A stretch of DNA of 64,000 nt from Prosapia bicincta (taxonomy: Eukaryota; Arthropoda; Insecta; Hemiptera; Cercopidae). The translations under genes were made by a program, and so were the position numbers. The DNA is taken from NCBI GenBank assembly GCA_036971475.1, contig JBAIZL010000008.1, positions 25,719,482-25,783,481 on the forward strand, given 5' to 3'. Of the stretch, positions 44,801 through 55,600 are shown one piece after another (the first letter of the stretch is position 1; the number at the start of each line of letters is the position of its first letter). The notes under the pieces are model-generated. The model was not told where the DNA came from. It did not search any database and saw nothing but the letters and a program-made list of their open reading frames with translations.

Positions 44801-47214
44801 CATAAAAGGCAAACTTATATATATAAATTTTAGTATATGGAATTAAATATATTACATACTATTAACTTGTTAACTGTGGTAGACTTACTATGAACAGCAG
44901 AACCTTGCCCAATAAACTGAAATATAACAAAATTGTACACAAACTAAATTCCAAGAAGATGTTTAAAGTTGAAACACGGGTATTATTGTTTCGGTTCCAA
45001 ACCAATTTTCTAAAGCATTGTTATCTCTAATTTTGCATTAAATTCCTACTATTAGTTCACACTATATATAAATTTTCAATCATTAAAAAATACTTTTTTA
45101 TTCATCCATTCAAGTTCAAATACATTTTTTAAACCTGTAGGAGATGACAATTGATGTTAATACAGTTGTTTCAGATATTTATTTATTAATTAAATTTAAA
45201 ACAAGTAATATAAAATATAAAAAAAAACTAAGCCAATCCCTACTTCAGTCAACAAAATTTTTAAAAAATTATTTTAGTTTCTTTATATTTTATAATTACA
45301 ACTATATCAGAATACCAATATTAAGTGGCAAAAAATAGAAAGAAAATTTCTTGCAATTATCCATTTTCCTTTCTATATATGGGGTTGGACTATTATTTTT
45401 GTTTGTTACTATTTATAAACTATTTTTTTTTGTCACTTGCATTGTGTTGTACTTTCTTTTTGCTCTCCTTTCGCATTATCTGTTTGTGAAGCAAAGTTTG
45501 ACACCGTTAACCTGTTTGTTTATTTTTTCATTCATTTTTAATTCACTGTTCAAATCCAGCATAGACCCCTAAATTTTTATAATTTAATTATTGAATAAAA
45601 AACCATTATTTAATATTTGAAAAAACTGTCTTAATGTCAATTGTCATTCACAACAGGTAAAAAAATGTGTTTGAATGCGATTGCATGAATGAAAATGTAT
45701 TTTTTACAATGAATGAAAATTTTTATGACATATATCAGGAGATTGTGAGCTAATAGAAAGAATTTTAATAAAAGGTGATGTCTTATGGTTGGATTCAAAC
45801 TGAATTACCACATGTTTGAAATCCAGCACTAAACTGGATTTTTAATAAACTCAAATTGGGTTGGTAAAATATTTTTTGTTCATTCACTCAAGTTGAAATA
45901 CATTTATTAAGACTTATAGTGGATCATACTTTATGTTAATGCAGTTTTTTATTAATTCATTATTTTTAATTTAAAAAAGTTGATGTCTGGGTTTGATTCG
46001 AACCTTGAATGACTATATCTTTGAAATCCAAAACTCTGGCACTGAGCCAACTTGCCAATAGCTGGAAATGTTTTTCTTATTGAAGTATATAAAGAGCACT
46101 ATTTTAAGCAAAACTGTTTGTAGATTGCATGCAATGAGAATTTGATTGTAATAATGATTCGTCACTTGGACAAGAAAGTTTGCCACTTTGTCATATGTAC
46201 ATACATATTTATATTCATTGTAATTATTTAATGAAAAGTAACTAAAATGAATTTTTTTTGTTGACTTAAGCAAGAATTGACTTAAAAATTTTATTCTATA
46301 TTATTATGTTATAAAGTAACATGATTTCAAAGTAATATATTTTGCTGTACTCAAATCAGTAGTGAAAATTTGCCACAATAACTTCACTACATGTAAACAT
46401 TTATTAAGGTTCAAATGTTTCAAAGGTGGAAGCTTAAATGTCTCAAGAAGTCAAGTGAAGTAATATTGGCATTTGGATAGTGTCAAATATCTTCCATAAA
46501 TAACTGCCAAGCAGGATAAGCAACCAAATCAATCCATTATCAACAGAAACAGCCACTAATTACGTAAAACTAAGTGGCTAAACTTACTTTTAGCCAATTA
46601 ATGTCTAGAAACTAAAACAACAGAAACTAAAAGTAAGTAAATAAATCATCAATTATTATTGTATGGAATTAATTTTACAGTAAAAAGATATAAATTGTAT
46701 CTTACTGGCCAATTTGATCAATAAATGGAACCAATACTGAGAAAAAGGAAAAATCATTCGCAGAAACAATCAAGCAATATACTATACTTAGCTTTAAAAC
46801 TCATCTGTCACAGAGAACATAAAGAATCAGTTGTAATTTTGATTCCCAGAGCTACAACTGAAATTGCTTTTAGTGCAACATCTTTGACCTGTCGATTTTT
46901 CTCAGTAAACCAAGAGGCTCTTTGAAATAGGATTTATGTAATTGCAAGTCTAATCAAGTAGAAATGATTAAAATAATAATCGAATAATCTATCATACAAG
47001 GTTTAAAATTATTTTAAAAATTTATTTATTTGTTTTAATTAAATATTGATAACTTTGATATTAAATAAATAATGTTTAATTTCAGTATGAGTGGTCAAAA
47101 GCTATGATTGAAGATGAAGCTGTACAGTCTTACTTTTTGGAACCTGAAGTTCATGCAAAATATTTACAACAACGGAGATCAGGAGTTCCAGATTATGACA
47201 ATATCTTCCATTAA
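32719..47214 (+). CDS. GstO: Omega-class glutathione S-transferase, five exons, first short exon not found
   Basis: Cytosolic thiol transferase/dehydroascorbate reductase family; some insect members are pyrimidodiazepine synthases in eye-pigment synthesis. Exons: 32719-32824, 34915-35134, 36210-36336, 44150-44265, 47086-47214 (698 nt), frame-consistent with GT-AG introns. The N-terminal thioredoxin fold has [13 protein letters not shown] with the omega-class active-site cysteine (CPFAQ), then [11 protein letters not shown] with the cis-proline and [15 protein letters not shown] with the glutathione-binding E-S pair. The C-terminal helical domain has [13 protein letters not shown]. The 3' end is intact with TAA at 47212. 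About 231 residues are visible against the usual 240-250, so about 10 residues (the MS.KHL.KG leader) lie on an upstream exon I could not place. The 7.8-kb third intron is packed with transposons. Confidence 0.93.
33968..34545. mobile_element. Short inverted-repeat element with hammerhead-like end (Penelope-like?)
   Basis: AATAACAATAACCCTTGCTA at 33986 onward is mirrored at 34464-34490, and TATATCAAGATAC flanks in direct orientation (33970 and about 34531). A hammerhead-like motif lies just inside the left repeat. Interior plus-strand text ([19 protein letters not shown]) looks formerly coding, but I cannot assign it. Structure fits a truncated Penelope-like unit; this is an inference. Confidence 0.4.
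34018..34064 (-). ncRNA. Type I hammerhead ribozyme-like motif, copy d
   Basis: Minus strand: stem I 5' CCTT; core TTGATGA (consensus CUGAUGA with C3 changed); stem II GCTAAC-AGT-GTTAGC, six Watson-Crick pairs, different in sequence from copies a and c; GAAA; TATACA; TC; stem I 3' AAGG. G5 and the GAAA are intact. Confidence 0.65.
34915..35134 (+). CDS. GstO: GSTO exon: rest of thioredoxin domain and linker
   Basis: 220 nt, phase 2 to 0. It contains [27 protein letters not shown] (cis-Pro), [16 protein letters not shown], and [19 protein letters not shown], which begins the helical domain. The reading frame stays open upstream of the acceptor (from 34790), but that text is intronic and low in complexity. 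Confidence 0.95.
35135..36209. other. GSTO intron 2
   Basis: No gene. About 35735-35790 (GTTATCCAGAAATTGTTGATAAC-like) resembles a Tigger/pogo end. Confidence 0.4.
36210..36336 (+). CDS. GstO: GSTO exon: helical domain part 1
   Basis: 127 nt, phase 0 to 1. It reads [15 protein letters not shown] and continues through [19 protein letters not shown], the substrate-site helices of the C-terminal domain. Confidence 0.94.
36650..39945 (+). pseudogene. Non-LTR retrotransposon relic with RNase H (I-group-like)
   Basis: In order on the plus strand: end of an apurinic-type endonuclease (36714-36998, [20 protein letters not shown], then DLSFCHP); reverse transcriptase (37572-37940, [20 protein letters not shown]; 37980-38215, [16 protein letters not shown]; 38178-38399 with catalytic box FVDD intact); RNase H (39130-39200, [14 protein letters not shown], and 39369-39500, [20 protein letters not shown]). 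Numerous stops and frameshifts separate these. RNase H downstream of RT points to the I/R1/Loa side of LINEs. No clear 3' tail or target duplication seen. Lies in GST intron 3. Confidence 0.88.
40240..41357 (+). pseudogene. hAT-like DNA transposon relic
   Basis: Left end GTGTCTAGCGACAGGGAAAA mirrors the right end CTAGACACCCTG (41342-41353; reverse CAGGGTGTCTAG), with AGTCAGGGAA-like subterminal repeats. Inside, [20 protein letters not shown], then MDLSVRYWD and [16 protein letters not shown] read as a transposase-like protein that is multicopy in many animals. The frame is open at 40893-41357 and broken upstream. Flanks TATAATAG/TATAATGA may be a decayed 8-bp duplication. Confidence 0.7.
41828..43937 (-). 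mobile_element. Tigger/pogo element, 2110 bp, TA target
   Basis: The ends CAGTCGCTTATTGTGATCA and (reverse of right) CAGTCCTTATTGTGATCA are inverted and both flanked by TA (41826-41827 and 43938-43939). Second internal repeats of GATAACAATAACCGAA type lie at each end. Nearly full length, in GST intron 3. Confidence 0.92.
42357..43421 (-). pseudogene. Tigger transposase pseudogene (CENP-B/jerky family)
   Basis: The ATG at 43421 opens MSESQKK, with a stop soon after. Then the pogo-type HTH ([20 protein letters not shown]), the CENP-B HTH ([20 protein letters not shown]), and the DDE domain with [13 protein letters not shown] and [16 protein letters not shown] followed by a stop in place of Gln. 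The C-terminal tail [18 protein letters not shown] stops at 42357. Only a few breaks; a recent-looking fossil. Confidence 0.9.
44150..44265 (+). CDS. GstO: GSTO exon: helical domain part 2
   Basis: 116 nt, phase 1 to 0. It carries [19 protein letters not shown], the diagnostic omega-GST D-Y-M-I-W-P-W block. It lies 7.8 kb after the previous exon, beyond three transposon relics. Donor GTATGA. Confidence 0.95.
45095..46065 (-). repeat. SINE-like units with tRNA-type promoter boxes
   Basis: On the minus strand at about 46062-45984, TTGGCTCAGTGCCAGAG (A-box-like) is followed after about 45 bp by GGTTCGAATC (exact B-box form). A degenerate second head lies at about 45845-45785. Body text CATCCATTCAAGTTCAAATA (45103) recurs as CATTCACTCAAGTTGAAATA (about 45882). 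It does not fold as a normal tRNA. Confidence 0.5.
46066..47085. other. GSTO intron 4, right part
   Basis: No gene recognised. The 66-codon open frame at 46725-46925 has no family resemblance I can name. Confidence 0.4.
47086..47214 (+). CDS. GstO: GSTO terminal coding exon
   Basis: 129 nt including TAA (47212-47214). It begins [20 protein letters not shown] and ends PDYDNIFH, a normal omega-GST C terminus. AATAAA sits at 47216-47221, probably too close to the stop to act. Further AATAAA copies near 48136 and 48386 are more plausible polyadenylation signals. Confidence 0.95.
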   Translation, partial: YEWSKAMIEDEAVQSYFLEPEVHAKYLQQRRSGVPDYDNIFH

Positions 47215-48670
47215 AAATAAAATTGTTTTTCTTCGTTACAGATGTTATTAAATTTGTGTCTTATCTGAAAAATTATGTTACCTGTAATAGAAGAAAAAAT
47301 AGCACCAATAGAAATACTGTTTTACTCACATAATTTACACACTTCTTACAATTTTCAAACCAGAAATAGTTTTGGTGCTTAAATTATTGGCCAATCCCTC
47401 TATTACTTAGGTTGTTATAAAATTAGATCCCATTAAATAGACAAAAGATACATCAAGCAAAATTAGTTAATTAAAATGTTTAATTTTGAACATTATAATC
47501 ACAATTTTATAATGTGGCGTAATATTATAAATAATATAAGTTAACAAACATTAATAATACATAGTTTTTAAGTATAACAAACAAAAAGTATTTGTTCAAA
47601 TATTAAAATGTGGCTTAGCTCTAGCATAGATAGTACCATAAGCATTCTTTACCTTAATCTCTGTTTATGGAAAAAATCCAAACCCACTTATCTTTGAATG
47701 GAAATGTATTTTTACTTTTCTTTTCCGGCTTATAGGCTAGAGCTCAGATGGAATCAAGTCACATTCGGGGAAGTGACACTGACCATGCTACACCATAATT
47801 TTCCTCTATTCTCTTTTCTCTACAGTAACACTAAGGGATCATAATGTCATTTATTTCATTTTACCTAACCCTCTTTCATGGTCTACTTACAAAGAGGACA
47901 GCATCTTTCTGTTCCTAATAAAGAGTAGGTCAGTATTTATATTATACATGTGAATGTTCAACTCAAATTACTATTAATGTAAATACATTATAGGTTGTTT
48001 CATTTTGGCTTTAATCACAGACTATTTGCCTTTATTTGCTTAGATTTTAATTCTTCCTAATTTGCAATATTTATACAATCTAATTTTAAAACAATCGAGT
48101 GCATAAGAGAAAAAATTGTGTCTAAAAATTCATAATAATAAAGTGTAATGTATTTATTTTCCTCTAGGATGAAAGCAAATAATTAATTTAAATGTTATTT
48201 TTTTTAGTTATTTGTATGTTATTTTATGCATGATATACCTACATATTGTTATTCTATTAAATTTTATTATATATATATGGGGTAAGGTTTTATTTTACAT
48301 AGTACCATGTAAAAGAGTTAAACAATTTTAAAAAAATATGCTATATACTTAATATGTTAAAAAAATTTATATTTCTGTTACAGATATTTATAATAAAATT
48401 CTGAAAAAATATATAGTTGTTTTATTTGGTGTCACTGATTTTGCAAAAACTTACTTCAATGAGTAATTAACATATTTCTACAAATAAAGTAAACATATTT
48501 TCAAAAACATCTTTGTCTATTGATAAAGGTGGTCACAAGAACAGAATTGAATGGGGTGGAACTTGAAACGAAATGTCACTAGATTATATGGAATATTTTA
48601 AAATTTATTAAAACATGAAATTTTCCTTATGGATATGTTCAATAGTTAGTCCTCCTAGTGGCATTCATTT

Positions 48671-48755
<85 letters not shown>

Positions 48756-49140
48756 GTTTTACAATGGACAATCGTATAAAAACAAAAAATTATTTTAAAC
48801 CTTGTGTTTCATGAGTAATTTTTGTTGTTAACACATTAAATTTTTTATTATTTTAAAATTATAATTTAATATTATTTAATTCAAACTTTATGTTATACTG
48901 AATAAAATATTTTTTCCAAAATTCATGCATAAAAATTAATAAAATTATCTCCCTTTAAAAGTAATAGACTTATAACCTTCTAAAATGCCCTTCACCAATC
49001 TTAAAAATTGTATTTAATAAAGAGTTAAAGAAACTTGTAAATTCAAGGAAGGATATAAAATCACACTGTCTATTGTCTGGGGTTTATTACATTATATGTG
49101 ATAGAAGTAAATAACAAATATCAGGAGCCTTTTAAATTAA
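47215..49140. other. Convergent intergenic space between GSTO and hiw
   Basis: Probably the GST 3'UTR plus intergenic DNA. It includes several AATAAA signals on the plus strand and a (CT)n-(TA)n tract. No coding exon. Confidence 0.5.
48672..48753. repeat. (CT)n-(TA)n compound microsatellite
   Basis: CT run 48672-48699 grading into TA run 48700-48753. Confidence 0.98.
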
Positions 49141-49556
49141 TTTTTATTTATTTATTTTCAAACACATATTTATTTAATACAATAATTGCAATGAGAGTAA
49201 TAGATCATACTTAATCTTCCTACATTTAATTATTAACTTATTAAATGTCATTAATTTATAATAATAATTTAAGTGACACAACTCACAAAACAACATAAAA
49301 TGTGATAACTTGTTCATAATAAAAATTTTATGATAATAGCATATTTCAATTTCTAAGTTACAGTAAATAGAAATGCTTTAAAATTAAGATATATATTTTT
49401 TTTTCTTATTGCCAACTCTAGTCTCAAAACAAACCTTCAAATTTCTGAAACAGTCTCCTTTCATCAGTTTACTTTAGGAAATACTTGTTAGATGAAATTA
49501 TTTTCTAAGAAGAAATTATTTGTTGAAGTTTGAACTATATAATGACTAGTGACATT

Positions 49557-49672
49557 TTAAAATGTGTGAGCATTGCGACAAACTCCACACCCTAAAGCAA
49601 ATTCTTCTCCAGTTGGAGGGTGTTTTACATGGAGTGGACATTCTTCTCCTTCCAATTGTTTGGCTTTAGGAC
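49557..49672 (-). CDS. hiw: hiw terminal coding exon
   Basis: 116 nt. It reads [20 protein letters not shown] and ends [11 protein letters not shown] before TAA, essentially the invariant PHR C terminus. It is 4.4 kb from the preceding exon, across the Tc1-like and piggyBac relics. AATAAA copies on this strand at about 49143-49156 could give a 3'UTR of about 400 nt. Confidence 0.96.
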
Positions 49673-52600
49673 CTGAAATTTATAAAGAAATAATTAAATG
49701 TTAATCAAATATTTTGGTTATTGCGTTTCAAAACATTAAAATATCTTTAATATCACAATTTATTTACGTCTAGCACTCTTAGTTGAAGTTACTGAAGGGC
49801 TATAAAAATAAATTTAGCACAATTTTTTCTATAAAAATAAATCAATAAAACTATTGAAAATAATCTCAGTATCACGAAAATAACAAATACATAAAGTTGC
49901 CAAGATTAAACGCAATGCGTATATTTTTAAATATATAGATAAAAATATTTCAAGTACAAGAATTGTTTTTAATTTATATATTTTTTAAAGCTTTTCATTA
50001 ATCAATGTACTAGCATCTTCAGGAAAAATAAATGACAGAAAACATTTATATAATGTTTACTTTTTATTTATTTTTCCTGAAGAAGCTACTAGATTGATTA
50101 GCGAAAATCTTTGAGCATATATATAGTAAAAACAATTCTTGTACTTGAAATATTCTTACCTTCAGGAAAAATAATTTTAATAGAAAATGTTTTCTATCAC
50201 TTATTTTTTCTGAAGATGCTAATACATCAATTCACAAAAATCTTTAAAAAATGTATAAAGTAAAAACAATTCTTGTACTTAAAATATTTTTAATAATTTG
50301 TTATATTACAAGAAAATATATCACTACACTTATATATGTCAGGGTGAGGCAGAAAGAACGGACATTTTTAGAACAGATAGTATTCAGAATCGAGTATTAG
50401 AAGGAGGGCTCCTCGCTTAGTACGCACTCCAAAAAATGTGGATAGAGTACGCCAAACCATACTCTGTAGTCCTGGTCAGTCTGCTAGGAGACATTCTGCA
50501 GAACTGAAGTTCAGTAAGGCATATTTTGCATAATGATCTAGCATTTCATCCCTATAAAATGGTCATAGTGGAACTATTAAACCCTAGAGATTATGTCCAG
50601 CAGATAAATTTTGCTTGAGAAATGGAGGCCATACTTGGAGCAAAATTACAACATAATTTAGTTTATGACTGATGAATGGTATTATAAATCTGCAGAAATG
50701 TCATTAATCTGAAACTAATGGATGAGAGACATTACACAGTCCCAAAGTAACAGTTTGGTGTGCTGTGAGTAGGAGAGTTGTTATTGGTCCATACTTTGAC
50801 GATGTAAAAAAACTGTAACCTCGGAATGTTATAGGTAGTTGGTCACAGAATTTTTCTTACCTGAACTGAAAAGAAAAACATATTGCTATCCAGCGTAATG
50901 GAGCGACAGCTCACACAGCTAGAATTTCGATGGAAGCAATTAGGGTTGTTTTTCATGGTTCCGTGAATCCCCAAAACTGTCAATGTGCAACTACGTTTTG
51001 TGGGGTTACTTCAAGTCACGTGTATATGAACATAAACCACGTTATCTTAAAGAATTGAAGGAAGAAATTCATGCGGATGTTGTTAAAATTGACCATGAAA
51101 TGATAGAGAGAGAGGAAGCCAACTTCCAAGAGCGGCTTGTGATATGCATCGCTCAAAACACCCGTCACCTGGCAGATGTTGTTTTCAAGCATTAATTTTC
51201 TAAAATGGCAACATAGTTTTAGTATTATTACACACAATGGAAAAGAGAGGGGTGTGCGACAGGTACATTCTATTCTTTGACTTTTAACATTTAAGATCAG
51301 GGGTGTTGATGGTTTTGCTAGGAGGGATGCATTAGTGACTGTGGTTCAGAGTGAACTTACTACTTGAATAGTGCTACTGTAAAGCGTCATAGGGATAAAA
51401 TGGGGTGACCGTTACAGTAACATCAGAACATGGTAAAATCCTTTTTTCATTCTGGAGTTACAAAGAAAAAGTATTGATCATCAACAACTGTGGTTTTAGC
51501 AAGTTGGGTCCACGGCACACAACGCAAGAGTGTTAATGACTATATGTTTCCCAATCGGTTCATTTTGAGATTCGGTCACTTTCCTGTCCTGTCCATGTGT
51601 GATGTTTTTTTTTATCAGGGTACCTCAAATCTCAAGTTTATGAAACCAAGCCACGTACATTAGACGAATTAAAGGAAGCAATCCATCAACCTACTGGAAA
51701 GAGTGGAGGCCAATTTTTAACAAGAGTTGGAGTCAAGGTTTATAACAATGTGTCTCTGAAAATGGACATCACATGCCAGACATTCCTTTCTCAAACTAAA
51801 GTAAATGCTAAGTGTTTATGTATTTCAGTGTGCCATTAGAATTTGTTTACAATAAAAACTGATGATTTTATGATCATTTTAAAAACATCTGGTTCTCGCT
51901 CCGCACCCTGTATATATAAATATTTTTATATTATTATATATATGAGTATATGTTGCATGAGTATATGTATAATACATTTATATATATAAAATATTAAGTG
52001 TGTATATGTATATCAAATATATATATTTCCTTAACCTATTAACACCCAGTGTCCTATAAATAAGATGCTCTCATTTTATTTTTATAAATTTGTGTTATAA
52101 AATATTATTGTTTTTGGGTTATTTTGTATGGAAAGATTCTACATTAAAAAGTATAATATTTATGTTTTCATTGAATGTCTCTTTCCAATCATTTCAGAGC
52201 AGTTTGATTTGGAGGTATTATTTAGAGTCTGACACTACTTTAGATAGTATTCATACTTTTTATAATGAACACTACATTTGAAATTTAAAATACTAGCCAG
52301 ATCATTCTTATTATGCTTCATAGAATGTATATTTGAAAGAGAGAGAGTGATTCTGTTTTATCTTATGAGTGGGGTTTTTGAATCATGCTGTTTTATTTAT
52401 AGGACGCTGGGACATTGAGGCATCAGTTGATCTCATTAGGTGCTGAGTTTGTAGAGCACCGTCTGCTTTCTACAATTTGTTTGATGACTTGTTAATTCTT
52501 GAGTTTGTGTTTAAAGGTTAATTGGGTCAGGCCTTTCTCTGTGTAATTTGTGGAAAACAAAGCCAGTTTGCGTTTCATATAAACCAGTCTTATAGTTTCT

Positions 52601-55600
52601 TAGGAAATCAGCTGTAGTTTTGTCAAGTGGATACTGTTTTAACTTCAATTTATACTGTGGTAAGGAAGTAGCTCAAAACAATAGAGAAGATTTGGTTCTA
52701 AATATGATGTTCCAGTACAAGAGCCCAAGACCACAGGGTATTTGTCAACAATCTCTTTACAGAGATTTCCCTGTTCATTTGAGAGATATTGGTTTTAGAG
52801 CTACTAGCACTCTGAGACAGAACCGTCTCTGCAAATATCCTTTGAAGGATTCCAAGGGTTTGTCCAAAGAGCCAAGAGGCACTTTTAATACAAAAGGGGA
52901 AAAGAAGGGGACTTCTGTTATTAAAGTGAAATGACAAATGTGTCACAGTTGGTACAAATTTTGACACTGTTTATCCCCTGTGTCATTCATCATGGGGGAG
53001 CAGGACGTCAAGGCAGGTGTCTGCTACACAACCAAAAGCCATCAAATCTTCCAATAAATAAATGGGTGAACTGACCACCATGACTGGCTATTTGGGAAGT
53101 ATAAGATTTCTATTTGTGGTAAGAAGTGGTAATGTGTTTATTTACATGAATGCTTGACATGACAGTTATAAATGCCTGGATTGTATGCAGGAAGGTGTCT
53201 TGCTCTACCATGGATTTCCTTGAATTCAAAATTAATGTTGCCAATGCATATTTGAAAATAGATCCTTCAAAGCAAGAGAAAGCAGTCAATACATCCTCTT
53301 GAACAGACATCAAAAAAGGTAGAATAGGACATTTTATATTAAGAAGAGACAAAGATGATGCCATGGAGAGAAATCTTTTGTAAAAGTGTAGTGTAACCTT
53401 GTGCAAGGGCTGTTTCATCCCTTATCACATATACATGTATGAGTAATATATTCAATTTTCAAGTTTATCATTTCATTTTGACAACATAAATTTTAGTACT
53501 TTTAAAACAAACATGATAAATAATAATTGTTATAAAATATCATTTCTGATTATATTTTCATAATTAGTCTAATGTTACTTGATTGACCCAGTGTACTATC
53601 TTAAGGACATCTCAGCATTTGTAACAGGTTAGAGATATTTTCGTAAAATTATATATATGGCTTCATAGATATGGCTCATATTCAGTAAGTAATTGTGTAC
53701 TTTCAAAAATTGTTTTCTTAGGTTACATTTTAGTAATTTCTGTTTTTACAAACTTTCATTAATTATTACAAATATATTTTTCAATTTACATTAAATATTT
53801 TAAAAACTAAATAGGGTATTATGTAATAGTAATATCATTAAAAATAGTTTTTCTCAATAGCCTAAAAATACAATTTACAGACATTTGTTTCCATATCATA
53901 AACAAATAAATCACTTTTCAAACAATTTCAAGGGCTTTAAAAAATCTTTTTCAGATATTAGTCGTGAGTTGTAGAAACCTTAGTTCCTACATTCAATAAT
54001 AAGATAAGATGATCTGTCAATAAAAGGAAATAATTGTTCGTTTATTACCTGCTGGACATGACGGTAATTCATTTCGAGGAATGTTTGTTACTCTTTGAAA
54101 ATCATCGTGGCATGCATTGCAAAAGTGTGTTGTTCCAAAACAAAAGAATACTGCAACTGAGCAACAATAGCGGCATTTGTATTCTAAAAAATCTGTTCCA
54201 TGTTTAGGACACATCTGCGCTCTAGTCACATCACTGCAAGCTCCACACACAAGTTCAGCTGGATCAAAATCTCCTCCTCCTAACTCAGCATCACAACGGG
54301 CTTCTCCTCCATAATATGCCTATAAATTTGTTTGTTTTTGTTATTCTTAAATTCTTCATATTGTTATTATTCTACTTAAAATAATATCTGTGTGTGTTTG
54401 TATGCTTGTGTGTGTGAATAATTTTTAAAGTCCAAGTAGAAATAAAATTGGTAAGAATAAGTTTTAACTGTCACATTATGCAACAATAGATAACGTTGAT
54501 AAAAATTATAACTAAACACATTCAGTTGAAACAAGATAATTCATCACATTTGGGAATTTTTAGAGTTAAAAATAAGAGAACAAAATTTAACCAAATAACA
54601 ACTAAACATGTTAAAAGTAAGGAATATGATGGAGTACATTATTATGTTATAATACTCATTATTAATATTTTACAGTTAGATCCTAAATCAGAGGAGTTCT
54701 GATTTTTTTTATTGATCATCTTATTCGCAATCTTTTAAAATCATTAATAACAGGCTCTATAGATAACAAACAAAATTTTAAAAAAGATTAAACAATTTTA
54801 CTTATGATGAGACTTTTCATGACAAATGACTATTTGGAAACAATCAAATGCTTTTGTTAGACAATTAATTACTAAATGTTAGTTATAGTAGGATGACTAA
54901 ATGAAAAAGTGTATATTACAAATTTCAGAAATGGATTCTAAATGTTTCATGACACTGAATCTTAACTTACGTTAAAATCATAATACGAACATAATACTCT
55001 GAAATATTTTTCTAACAATATTACTATACTGTCTACTCTTATGGAATTTGAAATTGACTTTGAGAATGAATCTTTGTAAAAATGGAATTGCCAATTATAG
55101 AATATTAATTCATAAATACATTTATGATGAGTTTTTCATAACTTTGCTAAAGAATATTTATGAGGAGGTATAATATTTTACATATACAAAACAAGTATTA
55201 AGTACAATTTTTGTTCATTCAATTTCCTCTATAAAAATGGCTACAAAACCTAGGAGATAGAAACTGACATTGAATTTTCAATAGTAGAATTTTAAACAGG
55301 AACATAAAAATAAACATTTAAAAAATTGCTTCCAATTTTAGTCTTGAAATAAAACAATCCATTCAGAAATTTTTTTTGAAAACTAGAAGCTTGTGAAATG
55401 TTTATCAATATATTGTACTGATTATATTGTAAATAATGTCTTGTATATGACTACGTTTCCTTGTGTTACCTGAAATGCCAATGAGATTATTTTTTGATTT
55501 TTAAAATATTCTCTTTAGTGTAGATAGGAATGAAAACTAATAAATAACAAATAGCTATTTACTTCTTATGAATTACTACACACATTTCCAGCTAACTATT

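Noticed and set aside
46725..46925. 66-codon open frame in a GST intron
   Set aside because: Slightly unusual composition, but no recognisable domain or splice context.
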